64,000 nucleotides of DNA from CATOSP01 sp965237775 (GCA_965237775.1 OZ250155.1:3162001-3226000), one strand, 5' to 3'. Shown: positions 36,835-46,184, counted from the first letter of the stretch. Translations and numbers: made by a program. Notes: generated from the sequence alone by a model not told the origin.

Positions 36835-38229
36835 ATGGCTGGCAATAACGCTTCATTAACTAGAGAGTTAGCCGAATACATACACAGTGTTACCTACGAG
36901 AGCATCCCCGCCAACGTCATCCGACGGGCGAAAGAGGCGGTCATAGACGGCATCGGAGTCACACTGTCTGGGGTCAACGCTGACTGCACCAGGCTGATCC
37001 GCCAGTACATCGCCGGCCTCGGTCTCAGCGGGAAAGCTACGGTCATCGGCCAAGACCAGACACTTCCAGCCGAATTCGCAGCCCTGGCCAACGGCGTCAG
37101 CGCCCACGCTCTGGACTACGATGACACGCAGATCTCCACGTTGCCCGACCGGGTCTACGGGCTGCTCACCCACCCCACCACCCCGGTCCTGAGCGCGACA
37201 ATCCCCGTCGCCGAGGAAGTCGGGGCCAGCGGCAAGGACACGCTGACCGCCTTCTGCACCGGCGTAGAAGTAGCCTGCAAGGTGGCCGAAGCGATCAGGC
37301 CGTACCACTACCAGAACGGCTTCCATTCCACCGGCACCATCGGAATTTTCGGCGCGGCGGCCGCGGCGGCCAAGCTGCGCGGGATGGATACGGAAACGAT
37401 CGCCCAGGCCCTGGGAATAGCCGCCAGCAAGAGCTCCGGTATCCGGGTGGCCTTTGGCACCATGACCAAGCCTTACCATGCCGGGGCAGCCGCGCAGGGC
37501 GGAATAGTTGCCGCTGGATTGGCGGGCATCGGATACCGCACGGCTCCCGAAGCCTTGGATGGCCCGTGGGGGTACTTCCAAGTAGCCGGTTCAGGAGTCG
37601 ACCCCGAAGCCATCCAGGGAAAGCTGGGCAACCCCTACACCTTTGTAGACCCCGGCGTTTCGATCAAACCTTATCCCTGCGGCTCCCTGTCCCACCCTTC
37701 CATGGACGCAATGTTGGACCTGGTCCTGGAGCACGACATCAGGGCAGGTGACGTTGCCGAAGTGCGGATCGGCACAACTTCAAACGTCTTGGCGGCGCTG
37801 CGGTACCCCACTCCCGCCGACGAGTTGGAGGCCAAGTTCAGTATCCCGTTTTGCATGGGTATCCTCCTGTTGGAAAGAGCGGGAGGGATTGCCCAATTTA
37901 CCGACGAAGTGGTGTTGCGGCCCGACGTGCAGGAGATGATGGCGCGGGTAAAGCCCTACCTGCATGAGGACCTGGAAGCTCTCGGATTCCAGCGCATCCG
38001 TAGCTTGATCGAAGTCCAACTGCGGGACGGGACTGTCTTGTCCACAGAAGCCTCGACCTCTCGGGGCACTCCTGAGCGGCCCATGAGCGTGGAGGAATTG
38101 GCGGGAAAGTTCGGTGACTGCGCCCAGGGCTTGCTTGCCGATGACGTCCAGGCCAAGGTGATCGACATGGTCTACCATCTCGACGAGGTGGACAACGTGG
38201 GAGACCTCACCGCGCTGTTGAAGGGATAA
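36835..38229 (+). CDS. MmgE/PrpD family protein
   Basis: 464 residues of the MmgE/PrpD fold (2-methylcitrate dehydratase, cis-aconitate decarboxylase and relatives). Characteristic blocks are ANGVSAHALDYDDT, GVEVACKVAEAI, GFHSTGTIGIFGAAAAAAKL, ALGIAASKSSGI, KPYHAGAAAQGG and IKPYPCGSLSHPSMDA. The reaction in this branch is unknown. ATG at 36835 with GGAGG at the right distance was chosen over the in-frame ATG at 36799. Confidence 0.9.
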   Translation: MAGNNASLTRELAEYIHSVTYESIPANVIRRAKEAVIDGIGVTLSGVNADCTRLIRQYIAGLGLSGKATVIGQDQTLPAEFAALANGVSAHALDYDDTQISTLPDRVYGLLTHPTTPVLSATIPVAEEVGASGKDTLTAFCTGVEVACKVAEAIRPYHYQNGFHSTGTIGIFGAAAAAAKLRGMDTETIAQALGIAASKSSGIRVAFGTMTKPYHAGAAAQGGIVAAGLAGIGYRTAPEALDGPWGYFQVAGSGVDPEAIQGKLGNPYTFVDPGVSIKPYPCGSLSHPSMDAMLDLVLEHDIRAGDVAEVRIGTTSNVLAALRYPTPADELEAKFSIPFCMGILLLERAGGIAQFTDEVVLRPDVQEMMARVKPYLHEDLEALGFQRIRSLIEVQLRDGTVLSTEASTSRGTPERPMSVEELAGKFGDCAQGLLADDVQAKVIDMVYHLDEVDNVGDLTALLKG

Positions 38230-38248
38230 AGCCCTCTGGCCTCTGTTC

Positions 38249-38842
38249 GTGGCTGCTCGATTCCTCCCGAAGCTATCGCCCCGAATATTCCTGCTCGGCG
38301 CATTGGCATCCCTGCTCGGCGCGGTGTTGGTCCTGTCGGCCATCGCGCTTTTGGGCGAGTATACGAAGCCCATGGGGCAACTGCTTCTCAATGCGCTGGC
38401 TCTGGGTGGGGTCTGCCTTGCGACGCTGCCGCCCTCCGCGCTTCTGGGACGCCGAGGGTGGAAAGCCCTAGGGCTGGCCGGACTCTTGGCCGCCTCCACT
38501 TGCTTCGCCCTGGTCACAGTGGGGATTTGGACGACGCCCGGCCCAGACGCCTTCTGGAAGGCTGCTGCAATCGCGTCGGTGCTGGCAGCTACGGGCTTCT
38601 TGGCAAGCCTTTGCGTCTTGTCGGAGAAAAACCAGACCGCATCCTCCCGGATCGTCCTGTCCCTATCTCTGGGGGCGACTTTTCTGGCGTCTCTGATGTC
38701 TGTCCTGGGCATCCTCTACGAGGTCACCGCCGCACCCCACTGGTGGACCATGGTCCTGGTCGTCATGGCCCCTATAATTGGCCTGATAGTTCGATTGGTG
38801 GCTAAGGGTATCCGCCATGCCCGGACAAACGTTGGCCGCTGA
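38249..38842 (+). CDS. Integral membrane protein, unknown
   Basis: 197 residues with about five to six hydrophobic segments (for example IFLLGALASLLGAVLVLSAI, LAGLLAASTCFALVTVGIW, AAAIASVLAATGFLASL, WWTMVLVVMAPIIGLIVRLV) and a positively charged C-terminus, so inner membrane. GTG start 19 bases after the MmgE/PrpD gene, probably co-transcribed. No family recognised. Confidence 0.7.
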   Translation: MAARFLPKLSPRIFLLGALASLLGAVLVLSAIALLGEYTKPMGQLLLNALALGGVCLATLPPSALLGRRGWKALGLAGLLAASTCFALVTVGIWTTPGPDAFWKAAAIASVLAATGFLASLCVLSEKNQTASSRIVLSLSLGATFLASLMSVLGILYEVTAAPHWWTMVLVVMAPIIGLIVRLVAKGIRHARTNVGR

Positions 38843-38890
38843 TCGGTAATCACGCCGAGCCGAAGGCTTTCCGATCTTAGACTGAGGGCG

Positions 38891-39838
38891 TTACCCCTGG
38901 CTGTTCAGAAGCGACTCAACATCGGCCCGCAGCGGCATCGAGTCCTGCGCCCCGGAAGTGGTCACCGCCAGCGCTCCGGCGGCGGATGCGACACGCACGC
39001 AGTCGCCCAATTCCAGTCCTTCCGCCAATGCTACGGCCAACGCGCCGTTAAAGGCGTCTCCGGCCGCCACCGAATCAACCGCATTGACCCGGAACGGCGC
39101 AACGTGCCCGTCCTGTTCCTTGGTAGCGAAATACGCGCCTTGAGAACCCAGCTTCACAATTGCCATTCCCACACCCCGGTCCAAAAGCGCTTCCCCCGCC
39201 CTCGCGGCAGACGCAGGGTCAGTCACCGGAAACCCAACCAACGCCTGGGCTTCAGTTTCGTTCGGGGTAATCACGCTGCAACAGGAGTAGAACTCCGCCG
39301 GAAGCGGGCGCACTGGTCCGGGGTCTAGTATCACCGTCTTGCCCTGAGCGGACGCCTCCATCGCCACCAACAAGGAAGCGTCCAGAGATACTTCCAATTG
39401 AAGGAGTACGGTGGAAGCTACCTGGAGGGCCTGGACGCACCGGTCAGCCTCTTCCCGGCCACACGTGCCGTTGGCCCCCAACACTTGGATAATCTGGTTT
39501 TGGGCTGTTTCGTCGATGGTGATGATCGCAAGGCCGGAGGTTGTGTTTTGGGCCACCGCTACTCCATCGACACCTACTCCGCTGGCGTCCAGCGCCTCTA
39601 TCAACTGACCTCCGAACACATCATCGCCAACCCGGCCAATCATTACGGAATTCGCTCCCATGCGAGCCGCCGCCACAGCCTGGTTCGCTCCCTTCCCACC
39701 TGGGTAAGTAAGAAACCGCGTGCCTACCACGGTCTCGCCAGGAAGGGGGAACCGTGGGGTCACACTGACCAGGTCCATGTTGATACCGCCCAGAACCACC
39801 ACACCGGTCCCGCTGCCAGTTTCCTGTTCTCGCGCCAT
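38891..39838 (-). CDS. rbsK: Ribokinase (PfkB family)
   Basis: 315 residues. LGGINMDLV, the PGGKGANQAVAAARMG substrate loop and the PfkB catalytic signature NAVDSVAAGDAFNGALAVAL (catalytic Asp in AAGD) point to ribokinase, which phosphorylates ribose at O5. VGRVGDDVFG and ITPNETEAQALVG are also family features. No ribose transporter is adjacent. Confidence 0.9.
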   Translation of the reverse strand: MAREQETGSGTGVVVLGGINMDLVSVTPRFPLPGETVVGTRFLTYPGGKGANQAVAAARMGANSVMIGRVGDDVFGGQLIEALDASGVGVDGVAVAQNTTSGLAIITIDETAQNQIIQVLGANGTCGREEADRCVQALQVASTVLLQLEVSLDASLLVAMEASAQGKTVILDPGPVRPLPAEFYSCCSVITPNETEAQALVGFPVTDPASAARAGEALLDRGVGMAIVKLGSQGAYFATKEQDGHVAPFRVNAVDSVAAGDAFNGALAVALAEGLELGDCVRVASAAGALAVTTSGAQDSMPLRADVESLLNSQG

Positions 39839-40000
39839 TGCGCTCCCTCCCCCATCGCATGATCTGTACCCCTGGCTCGTTAAACGCTAGCACCGGGGTC
39901 GAGAGGGGTCAACCGCGGGCAGCCATCCGCCAACGCTTCGAGTCGCGGCGCAAATGGCATTCGCCGCTCGCCCCTTATCCTCGTCTCCTGCGCTCCATGC

Positions 40001-40006
40001 TATAAT
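40001..40006 (+). promoter_or_regulatory. Candidate -10 element upstream of the CoA-transferase gene
   Basis: TATAAT lies 42 bases before the ATG of the CaiB/BaiF gene. A -35 match is poor (TTATCC region). The rest of the gap 39839-40047 shows nothing recognisable. Confidence 0.35.
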
Positions 40007-40047
40007 TCCCGCGCAAACCACACCTTTCCAGCTTTGGAGATGGTTAT

Positions 40048-41241
40048 ATGACAGCCGCGTTAGACGATATCAAAGTTGTTGACCTTACCCGCACCCTCGC
40101 CGGTCCGTCCTGCACCCAGATGCTGGGCGACATGGGCGCGGATGTGATCAAGATCGAGGAGCCGAACCTGGGAGACGAGACCCGTTCGTGGACACCTTTC
40201 TGGAACGACGAAGGCACCCAGTTCCTATCCTTCAACCGGAACAAGCGCAGCCTCAGCGTCAATCTTCGCGAGAAGGAAGGGATTGACATCGTCCTGGACC
40301 TCGCCGGCAAGGCCGACATCATGGTCGAGAGTTTCCGCACGGGGGCGCTCGACCGCATGGGCCTGGGCTACGAGGCCGTGCGCAAGGTCAACCCCAGCAT
40401 CATCTATTGCTCCATATCCGGCTACGGCCGCACCGGTCCCCTGGCCGATAAGCCCGGCTATGACCTGATTATCCAGGCGTACAGCGGCCTTATGAACCTC
40501 ACCGGCGAGCCGGACGGTGTGCCCCTCCGGGTCGGGTTCTCCCTGGTGGACCTGTTCGCGGGGATGATGGCCTACGGTTCGATCATGACGGCCCTCCACC
40601 ACCGGGCCAAGACCGGTGAAGGCCAATTCATCGAGGCTTCCCTGTTGGATGGGCAAGTTGCCACGATGAGCTACCACGCTACCGGTTACATGGCCACCGG
40701 CGTGGAGCCCCGCCGTCTGGGGTCGGGCCATCCCAGCCTGGTGCCATACCAGAGCTTTCCCTCCTCGGACGGTTTCTTCATCCTCGGTTGCGGCAACCAG
40801 GGACTGTGGGAACGGCTTTGCCACGGCATAGGCCATGTGGAACTGCTGGAAGACCCCCGATTCGAGTCCAACACGCACCGGGTCGAAAACCGGGCCGATT
40901 GCATCCAAGTCCTCAGTGAAATCTTCAGGACCAAGACCGTTGCCGACTGGGTGGAGATTATCACTGACGCCGGAGTCCCGGTCGGGCCCATCAACACCGT
41001 ATCCGACGTGATCAACGACGCACAGGTCAACGCCAGAAACATGGTGGTTAACATGCCCCACCCCAACGTCCCCGACCTGCGTGTACCGTTCTCTCCCCTT
41101 AAGCTGGCCGAGACCCCCCCGGCGATTCGAATGGCTCCACCTCTACTAGGTCAGCACAACGAAGAGATTCTGACCGAACTTGGCTACGACAAAGACGGCA
41201 TCTCCAAGGCCCGCGACCACGGTGTCATAGGAAAGGGATAG
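40048..41241 (+). CDS. CaiB/BaiF family CoA-transferase (class III)
   Basis: 397 residues, class III CoA-transferase that moves CoA between acids. Signatures are VVDLTRTLAGPSCTQMLGDMGADVIKIE, NRNKRSLSVNL, YCSISGYGRTGPLADKPGYD (the catalytic Asp is in PGYDLI), and the second domain ending in PPLLGQHNEEILTELGY. The substrate pair is unknown. Overlapping function with neighbouring catabolic genes is likely but unproven. Confidence 0.92.
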   Translation: MTAALDDIKVVDLTRTLAGPSCTQMLGDMGADVIKIEEPNLGDETRSWTPFWNDEGTQFLSFNRNKRSLSVNLREKEGIDIVLDLAGKADIMVESFRTGALDRMGLGYEAVRKVNPSIIYCSISGYGRTGPLADKPGYDLIIQAYSGLMNLTGEPDGVPLRVGFSLVDLFAGMMAYGSIMTALHHRAKTGEGQFIEASLLDGQVATMSYHATGYMATGVEPRRLGSGHPSLVPYQSFPSSDGFFILGCGNQGLWERLCHGIGHVELLEDPRFESNTHRVENRADCIQVLSEIFRTKTVADWVEIITDAGVPVGPINTVSDVINDAQVNARNMVVNMPHPNVPDLRVPFSPLKLAETPPAIRMAPPLLGQHNEEILTELGYDKDGISKARDHGVIGKG

Positions 41242-41250
41242 GTCCAAATA

Positions 41251-41988
41251 GTGGTTGAAGGAGCGGGGCTGCATCCGCGCAAAACGGTCAGGCTAATCCA
41301 CACTTCGGATGTCCACCTGGGGGACGGGTCGGGGCATCCTTATGCCCTCAAAGCACTTGCGGCGGTGGTCGATGCGGCCTCGAGCCTGGGAGGCGAAATG
41401 CTCCTCCTAGTCGGGGATGTCTTCGACAACGCCCGAGTGTCCGACGAAGTGTTCCAAGACTTCCTGGACGATATCGGAAGGCTGGATATCCCAGCGGTGC
41501 TCCTCCCCGGCAACCATGACCTGTACGGGGAAGGCTCCGTCTACCTCCGGGACGTCTTCAAAGGCAAGCCGGACAACCTGAAGATCATCGAGAGACCGGA
41601 AGGGCAAGCCATCGGGTTTCCCGGCCTGACCCTCGATGTCTGGGGCCGGGCCATGTTGTCTCATACCCCGGAATTCCGGCCTCTACAGGGTATGCCGGCC
41701 CGGACAGACGGGCATTGGTTTGTCGCCCTGGCCCACGGCCACTTTCACTTTGAGGACGACCCGGACCTCCGCTCCTCACCTATTTTCCCGGTGGACGTTG
41801 CCAACGCAGGCTGCGATTACCTAGCACTGGGACATTGGGACCGGCATGTGGACGTTTCTCAGGGCGGTGTCACCGCCGTCTACTCAGGCACCGCCCGCGG
41901 TCCATCGTCCAGCGGCTACCTCGGAGAGATCACCATCGTGGACCTGGACCCTGACAGCGGCGTCACCTACCGCCAGCTTCAACTATAA
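41251..41988 (+). CDS. SbcD/Mre11-like metallophosphoesterase
   Basis: 245 residues with all five phosphoesterase motifs: LIHTSDVHLGD (I), LLVGDVFDNA (II), LLPGNHDLY (III), VALAHGHFHF (IV) and LALGHWDRH (V, GHxH-like but GHWDRH). The length matches only the nuclease domain; the capping domain of full SbcD is missing. GTG start 9 bases after the CoA-transferase stop. It is the only candidate in view for a partner to the orphan SbcC at 13189, though it could be an independent phosphoesterase. Confidence 0.75.
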   Translation: MVEGAGLHPRKTVRLIHTSDVHLGDGSGHPYALKALAAVVDAASSLGGEMLLLVGDVFDNARVSDEVFQDFLDDIGRLDIPAVLLPGNHDLYGEGSVYLRDVFKGKPDNLKIIERPEGQAIGFPGLTLDVWGRAMLSHTPEFRPLQGMPARTDGHWFVALAHGHFHFEDDPDLRSSPIFPVDVANAGCDYLALGHWDRHVDVSQGGVTAVYSGTARGPSSSGYLGEITIVDLDPDSGVTYRQLQL

Positions 41989-42021
41989 CCGTGGGCCGCG
42001 GCGGCGGGGAGCAATTACGGA

Positions 42022-42492
42022 TTGGACTGGCAGGCGTTCAGCATTAGCGCCCCACAACTGGCCGCCCTCGGTGAAGAGCGGTTCGACCGCTCCGGCCTGG
42101 TCCTCTTGGCCACTTTACGGAAAAACGGCTGGCCGCGCATAAGCCCCTTGGAGTTCCTGGTCTTCGAAGGGCAACTCTACCTGGGCATGATGTGGCAGTC
42201 CCGCAAGGCGCTGGACCTGCTGAGGGACCCAAGATGCAGCCTCCACAGCACCGTATCAGACCGGCACGGGAGCGAAGGCGAGTTCAAACTGTACGGGCGA
42301 GCCGTCGAGGTCGACGACCCGGGTATCCGCGCCCGGTACTCAGAAGCCTTTTACCAAAAGATTGGATTCAAGCTTGAAGACCTCGAATACCACCTTTTTT
42401 CGATAGACATCGAAAGCGCGTCATTCGCCATTATTGAAAATGAAGAATGGCGGCGTGATATATGGAGGCAGCAAGATGAAACGACTGGGTAG
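42022..42492 (+). CDS. PPOX-class (pyridoxamine-phosphate-oxidase-like, possibly F420) protein, intact copy
   Basis: 156 residues, split-barrel flavin/F420 fold: LATLRKNGWPRISPLEFLV, LGMMWQSRKALDLLRDPRCSL and FKLYGRAVEVDDP. TTG start at 42022 with GGGGAG upstream. Its end overlaps the start of the acetamidase/formamidase gene by 17 bases. A 5'-truncated, nearly identical copy lies at 44424-44881, part of a tandem duplication; this is the copy with an intact start. Confidence 0.85.
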   Translation: MDWQAFSISAPQLAALGEERFDRSGLVLLATLRKNGWPRISPLEFLVFEGQLYLGMMWQSRKALDLLRDPRCSLHSTVSDRHGSEGEFKLYGRAVEVDDPGIRARYSEAFYQKIGFKLEDLEYHLFSIDIESASFAIIENEEWRRDIWRQQDETTG

Positions 42493-43351
42493 AGAACACC
42501 ACATCTACGTCCTAGACCCCGAAGCCGAGCCCGCCATCACCATCGATTCTGGTGAGGAACTGATGGTCGAGACATGGGACGCCTTCGAGGGAGAACGCGA
42601 CCCGGCGGTGTTGGACGAAAAGCATCTGAAGGGGCCAGCCTCCGGGCCAATCTACGTGAACGGAGCCGAGCCCGGGGATGCCCTCAAGATTGAGTTCCTG
42701 AGCATAACGCCCAAGGAGGGCGCGGCGCATATGGTATCGCCTGGGCGAGGTTTCCTTGAGCAAGAATTCACCGAGGCATACCCAACCATAATCAACCTGG
42801 AAGACGGGCACGCCTGCCTTCCCAACGGCCTCCGCGTGCCGCTAATGCCTTCGATGGGTCTCGTGGCCACGACTCCGACCTACACCCAGCAGACCGCCAG
42901 CGATAGCGGACCCTACGGGGGAGACATAGACCTGAAAGAGTTAGTAGCGGGAAGCACGCTTTACCTGCCAGTGTTCGTTCGCGGCGGAATGCTGGCGTTG
43001 GGCGATTGCCATGCAGTGGTAGGCGACGGCGCGGTGGGCGGCACCGGAGCGGAATGCTCTGCCGACACCCATCTGAGGGTAACGGTCGAGAAGGGGATGA
43101 ACATAGCGGGGCCAAGGGCCATGACCCCCGACTACTTCGTGATTCTCTCCCACGGCGAGGACCTTGGTCCGGCAATGAAGCAGTCCGTCCGGGACATGGT
43201 TGAGTTTCTGGTTGCCGAGAAAGGGATGGAGCCCTACGACGCCTACACAATCTTGAGCCTAGCCGGGGACGTCCGGGTTTCCCGCACCTTCCGGCCCATC
43301 AGCCCGGTAAAGATGATGCTGTCTCGGGAGCTATTGGAGCAGTTGGACTAG
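42476..43351 (+). CDS. Acetamidase/formamidase family protein
   Basis: 291 residues of the FmdA/AmdA family, hydrolysing short amides to ammonia and acid. Hallmarks are HHIYVLDPEAEPAI, VNGAEPGDALKIEFLSI, PYGGDIDLKELVAGSTLYLP and the ALGDCHAVVGDG active-site region. ATG at 42476 with GGAGGCAG upstream, overlapping the PPOX gene. A decayed, internally deleted duplicate is at 44865-45275. Confidence 0.92.
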   Translation: MKRLGREHHIYVLDPEAEPAITIDSGEELMVETWDAFEGERDPAVLDEKHLKGPASGPIYVNGAEPGDALKIEFLSITPKEGAAHMVSPGRGFLEQEFTEAYPTIINLEDGHACLPNGLRVPLMPSMGLVATTPTYTQQTASDSGPYGGDIDLKELVAGSTLYLPVFVRGGMLALGDCHAVVGDGAVGGTGAECSADTHLRVTVEKGMNIAGPRAMTPDYFVILSHGEDLGPAMKQSVRDMVEFLVAEKGMEPYDAYTILSLAGDVRVSRTFRPISPVKMMLSRELLEQLD

Positions 43352-43436
43352 GCGCGGCGGAGACTGCCATTTGGTGCGTACCACATCTGGGGAATCTACG
43401 ACAATCGGAGTGGAAGTGGGTGGAGGTGTAAACGGG

Positions 43437-43667
43437 ATGAACTTGGTAAGGGTAGATTCAAGCATGATATACGCGGTGGGATACGACCCGGAAATCAAGG
43501 AATTAGCAGTGGTGTTCAACAGCGGCCGGGCCTACTGGTATGAAGATGTTCCCGCAGAACTCCATAAGGCTTTGATGGCCTCTGAGTCGAAGGGCCAAAT
43601 CATGCGCGATTGCATCTTTGACATGTTCCCGCACCACAACATTTACCCTTATCACCGGACCAACTGA
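43437..43667 (+). CDS. KTSC domain protein
   Basis: 76 residues: VRVDSSMIYAVGYDPEIKELAV, FNSGRAYWYEDVPAELHKAL, ending in a short aromatic tail. This is the whole KTSC domain, a small beta-rich fold of unknown function often linked to lysyl-tRNA-synthetase-like or phage genes. ATG at 43437 with GGAGG upstream. Present in the first but missing from the second unit of the tandem duplication. Confidence 0.85.
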   Translation: MNLVRVDSSMIYAVGYDPEIKELAVVFNSGRAYWYEDVPAELHKALMASESKGQIMRDCIFDMFPHHNIYPYHRTN

Positions 43668-43699
43668 ATTTGCCAGGCAACGAGGGAAACAGACCGGGC

Positions 43700-44420
43700 C
43701 TACATTACCGAGTAGCCGCCGTCCACGGTTAGGACGGCTCCCGTGACGTAGTCCGACCCCTTGCCAGTGAGAAACACTACCCCGCCTTGCAACTCTTCGG
43801 CGTCTCCCCACCGGCCCGTGGGAATGCGCCGGTTAATCAAGTCGTGCCTCTCCGGTTGGTTCTCCGGCACTGCCGCGGTGAGTTCGGTCATGAACCAGAC
43901 CGGTAGAATGGCGTTGGACTGAATGTTGTCCTTGGCCCAGGCCACCGCCAAGCTCTTGGATAATTGGACCACTCCGCCCTTGCTGGAAGAGTATGCCGCG
44001 CCGCTACCGCCTCCCCCAAACAGGGAAAACATCGAACCCACACTGATGATCTTGCCCCCGCCCTGGCCCTTCATGTGCGGATACACGGACCTGGAAGCGA
44101 GAAAAGCGGCCCTCAAGTTTACGTCCAGGACGTTGTCCCACTCCTTCACGCTGAGGTCCTGCGGCTCTTTTGGCACGGTCATCCCAGCGTTGTTCACCGG
44201 GATATCCACCCGGACGAAGGCCTCAATGGTCCGGGCAACCATCTCCGTGATATCGGCCTCGCTGCCGACGTCAACGGCCCAGCCAAGGGACTTAACTCCC
44301 AGAGCCTCGATTTCGGCCTGGGCTTGAGATGTCTTGTCCATGTTGCGGGCTGCCAGCACGACGTCCGCTCCGGCGCCCGCGAGTCCGAGGGCCATACCCA
44401 ACCCCAGACCGCCGTTCCCA
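43700..44420 (-). pseudogene. 5'-truncated short-chain dehydrogenase/reductase (duplicate)
   Basis: Nearly identical at DNA and protein level to the intact SDR at 47201-47974, but its N-terminal ~20 residues, including the first half of the TGxxxGxG NAD(P)-binding motif, are replaced. Homology stops abruptly at about 44420, where it is fused to a truncated PPOX copy on the opposite strand. The YxxxK catalytic pair (AAYSSSKGG) remains, but losing the dinucleotide-binding motif should abolish activity. Several substitutions at otherwise shared positions (for example LPVWFM for LPGWFM) agree with relaxed selection. Confidence 0.88.
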
Positions 44421-44423
44421 CTC

Positions 44424-44881
44424 GTATTAGCACTCCACAACTGGCCGCCCTCGGTGAAGAGCGGTTCGACCGCTCCGGCCTGGTCCTCTTGGCCACTTTA
44501 CGGAAAAACGGCTGGCCGCGCATAAGCCCCTTGGAGTTCCTGGTCTTCGAAGGGCAACTCTACCTGGGCATGATGTGGCAGTCCCGCAAGGCGCTGGACC
44601 TGCTGAGGGACCCAAGATGCAGCCTCCACAGCACGGTATCAGACCGGCACGGAAGCGAAGGCGAGTTCAAACTGTACGGGCGAGCCGTCGAGGTCGACGA
44701 CCCGGGTATCCGCGCCCGGTACTCAGAAGCCCTTTACCAAAAGATTGGATTCAAGCTTGAAGACCTCGAATACCACCTTATTTCGATAGACATCGAAAGC
44801 GCGTCATTCGCAATTATTGATATTGATAATGAAGAATGGCGGCGTGATATATGGAGGCAGCAAGATGAAACGACTGGGTAG
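44424..44881 (+). pseudogene. 5'-truncated PPOX-class duplicate
   Basis: Copy of 42022-42492 lacking the start codon and first ~9 residues; homology begins at about 44424 (ATTAGC) immediately after the SDR junction. The remainder is almost identical, with a 6-base expansion near the end (IDIDNEEW versus IENEEW). No plausible new start with a ribosome site is seen, so it is treated as a pseudogene although the frame is open. Confidence 0.85.
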
Positions 44882-45275
44882 AGAACACCACATCTACGTC
44901 TTGGACCCCGAAGCCGAGCCCGCCATCACCATCGATTCTGGTGAGGAACTGATGGTCGAGACATGGGACGCCTTCGAGGGAGAACGCGACCCGGCGGTGT
45001 TGGACGAAAAGCACCTTAAGGGGCCAGCCTCCGGGCCAATTTATGTCAATGGCGCCGAGCCCGGGGATGCCCTCAAGATCGAATTCCTGAGCATTACGCC
45101 CAAGGAGGGCGCGACGCATATGGTGTCGCCTGGGCGAGGTTTCCTTGAGCAGGAATTCACCGAAGCATACACCATCCTGGGCCTTGCCTGAGACGTCCGG
45201 GTTTCCCGCACATTCCGGCCCATCAGCCCGGTAAAGATAATGCCGCCGCGGGAATTGTTAGAGCAGTTGGACTAA
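44865..45275 (+). pseudogene. Decayed acetamidase/formamidase duplicate with internal deletion
   Basis: Starts like the gene at 42476 (MKRLGREHHIYVLDPEAEP) and matches it to EQEFTEAY. About 465 bases are then missing, and the sequence rejoins in frame at TILxLA...DVRVSRTFRPISPVK and ends LLEQLD. A TGA at 45189-45191 replaces the GGG of LAGDV. The deletion junction has shared GC-TAC bases, consistent with short-homology deletion. The lost segment holds the active-site GDCHA region. Confidence 0.9.
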
Positions 45276-45679
45276 GATTCGGGGGCCGGGTATATAGGGT
45301 TCCCCTCTGACACGGGGACATCAGTAAACGGGGCCGAGGATACTTCGGTAGGTGTTGAGTCCGCTGCGAGTGACACCGGCTCCGGCAACAAGGGTTCAGA
45401 CACCACCGGCTCAGGCGAAAGGGTCTCAAACTCCACCGGCTCTGGCGACAAGGGCTCAGAAACCACCGGCTCCGGTGCGAACAACTCTCCCATAGGAACA
45501 CCCAACGCTTCGGCGATTGCCCGAATGTTCTTGAGGGAAGGATTTCGCACGCCTCTCTCTATGCCGGAGAGGTAAGTCACATGGACGCCCGCACGGTGCG
45601 CGACTTCTTCCTGCGTGAGAGAACGCAGCCTTCTGAGATACCGGATGTGTTGTCCGAAGGTTGCTTTGTAAGCGTCCAA
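45272..45679 (-). CDS. XRE-family regulator with C-terminal decapeptide repeats
   Basis: 135 residues. The N-terminal ~65 form a classic helix-turn-helix (FGQHIRYLRRLRSLTQEEVA; HVTYLSGIERGVRNPSLKNI). The rest is low-complexity with four imperfect 10-residue repeats beginning PEPV (PEPVVSEPLS, PEPVEFETLS, PEPVVSEPLL, PEPVSLAADS), encoded by ~30-bp DNA repeats, probably disordered. TTG start at 45679. Divergent from the TM2 genes; a triple palindrome lies between and is the likely operator. Its 3' end overlaps the decayed formamidase copy by four bases. Confidence 0.85.
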   Translation of the reverse strand: MDAYKATFGQHIRYLRRLRSLTQEEVAHRAGVHVTYLSGIERGVRNPSLKNIRAIAEALGVPMGELFAPEPVVSEPLSPEPVEFETLSPEPVVSEPLLPEPVSLAADSTPTEVSSAPFTDVPVSEGNPIYPAPES

Positions 45680-45704
45680 CTTGACATCGACGTTAAGCTT
45701 GTGC

Positions 45705-45749
45705 AGACTATACGTCCATAGACTAAAAGTCTATAGACTATAAGTCTAT
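45705..45749. promoter_or_regulatory. Triple palindromic operator between the XRE and TM2 genes
   Basis: Three consecutive palindromes of the form AGACT-N3-AGTCT: two perfect (AGACTAAAAGTCT-type at about 45720-45732 and AGACTATAAGTCT at about 45735-45747) and one degenerate (AGACTATACGTCC, 45705-45717), spaced about 15 bp. Placement just upstream of the XRE start and 88+ bases before the first TM2 start fits an auto-repressor site serving both directions. Confidence 0.65.
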
Positions 45750-45836
45750 GGCTTTTTGACCTACTAAATGGCCGGAGATCTACCACCGGGCAAGAACAAA
45801 AATGGGGGAACTCCGCAGGTAGGTAGGGAGTATTCC

Positions 45837-46184
45837 ATGACTGAAAAATCTCGTGTCGCCGCGGGTATCCTCGGCATCTTCCTCGGTTGTCTTGGCATTC
45901 ACAAGTTCTACCTTGGCATCCCCACGGCTATCGTTCACTTGATCGTCGGAGGAGGGGGGCTTGGCTTGCTGATCGTGGCATCAGTGGTGGCGGCCGGCGC
46001 CGCGATGACGATGTCCTACACTGGCGCCATGGTCGCTATGGTGGCCGCATTGGTCTTGGTACTTGGATGGCTAATCGCCGCTGTCAGCGGGATTGTGGGT
46101 CTCATCGAAGGGATCTTGTATCTCACCAAGAGCGACGAAGATTTCCATAGCCGCTACGTCATCGCCAAAAGGCGTTGGTTCTGA
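45837..46184 (+). CDS. TM2 domain membrane protein (first of tandem pair)
   Basis: 115 residues. SRVAAGILGIFLGCLGIHKFYLG is the TM2 domain start with the GxHxFYLG hallmark, followed by hydrophobic helices (LIVGGGGLGLLIVASVVAAG; MVAALVLVLGWLIAAVSG) and the C-terminal polar tail SDEDFHSRYVIAKRRWF. Integral membrane, function unknown. ATG at 45837 with GGGAG upstream, chosen over the in-frame 45768. Paralogue of the next gene. Confidence 0.88.
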   Translation: MTEKSRVAAGILGIFLGCLGIHKFYLGIPTAIVHLIVGGGGLGLLIVASVVAAGAAMTMSYTGAMVAMVAALVLVLGWLIAAVSGIVGLIEGILYLTKSDEDFHSRYVIAKRRWF

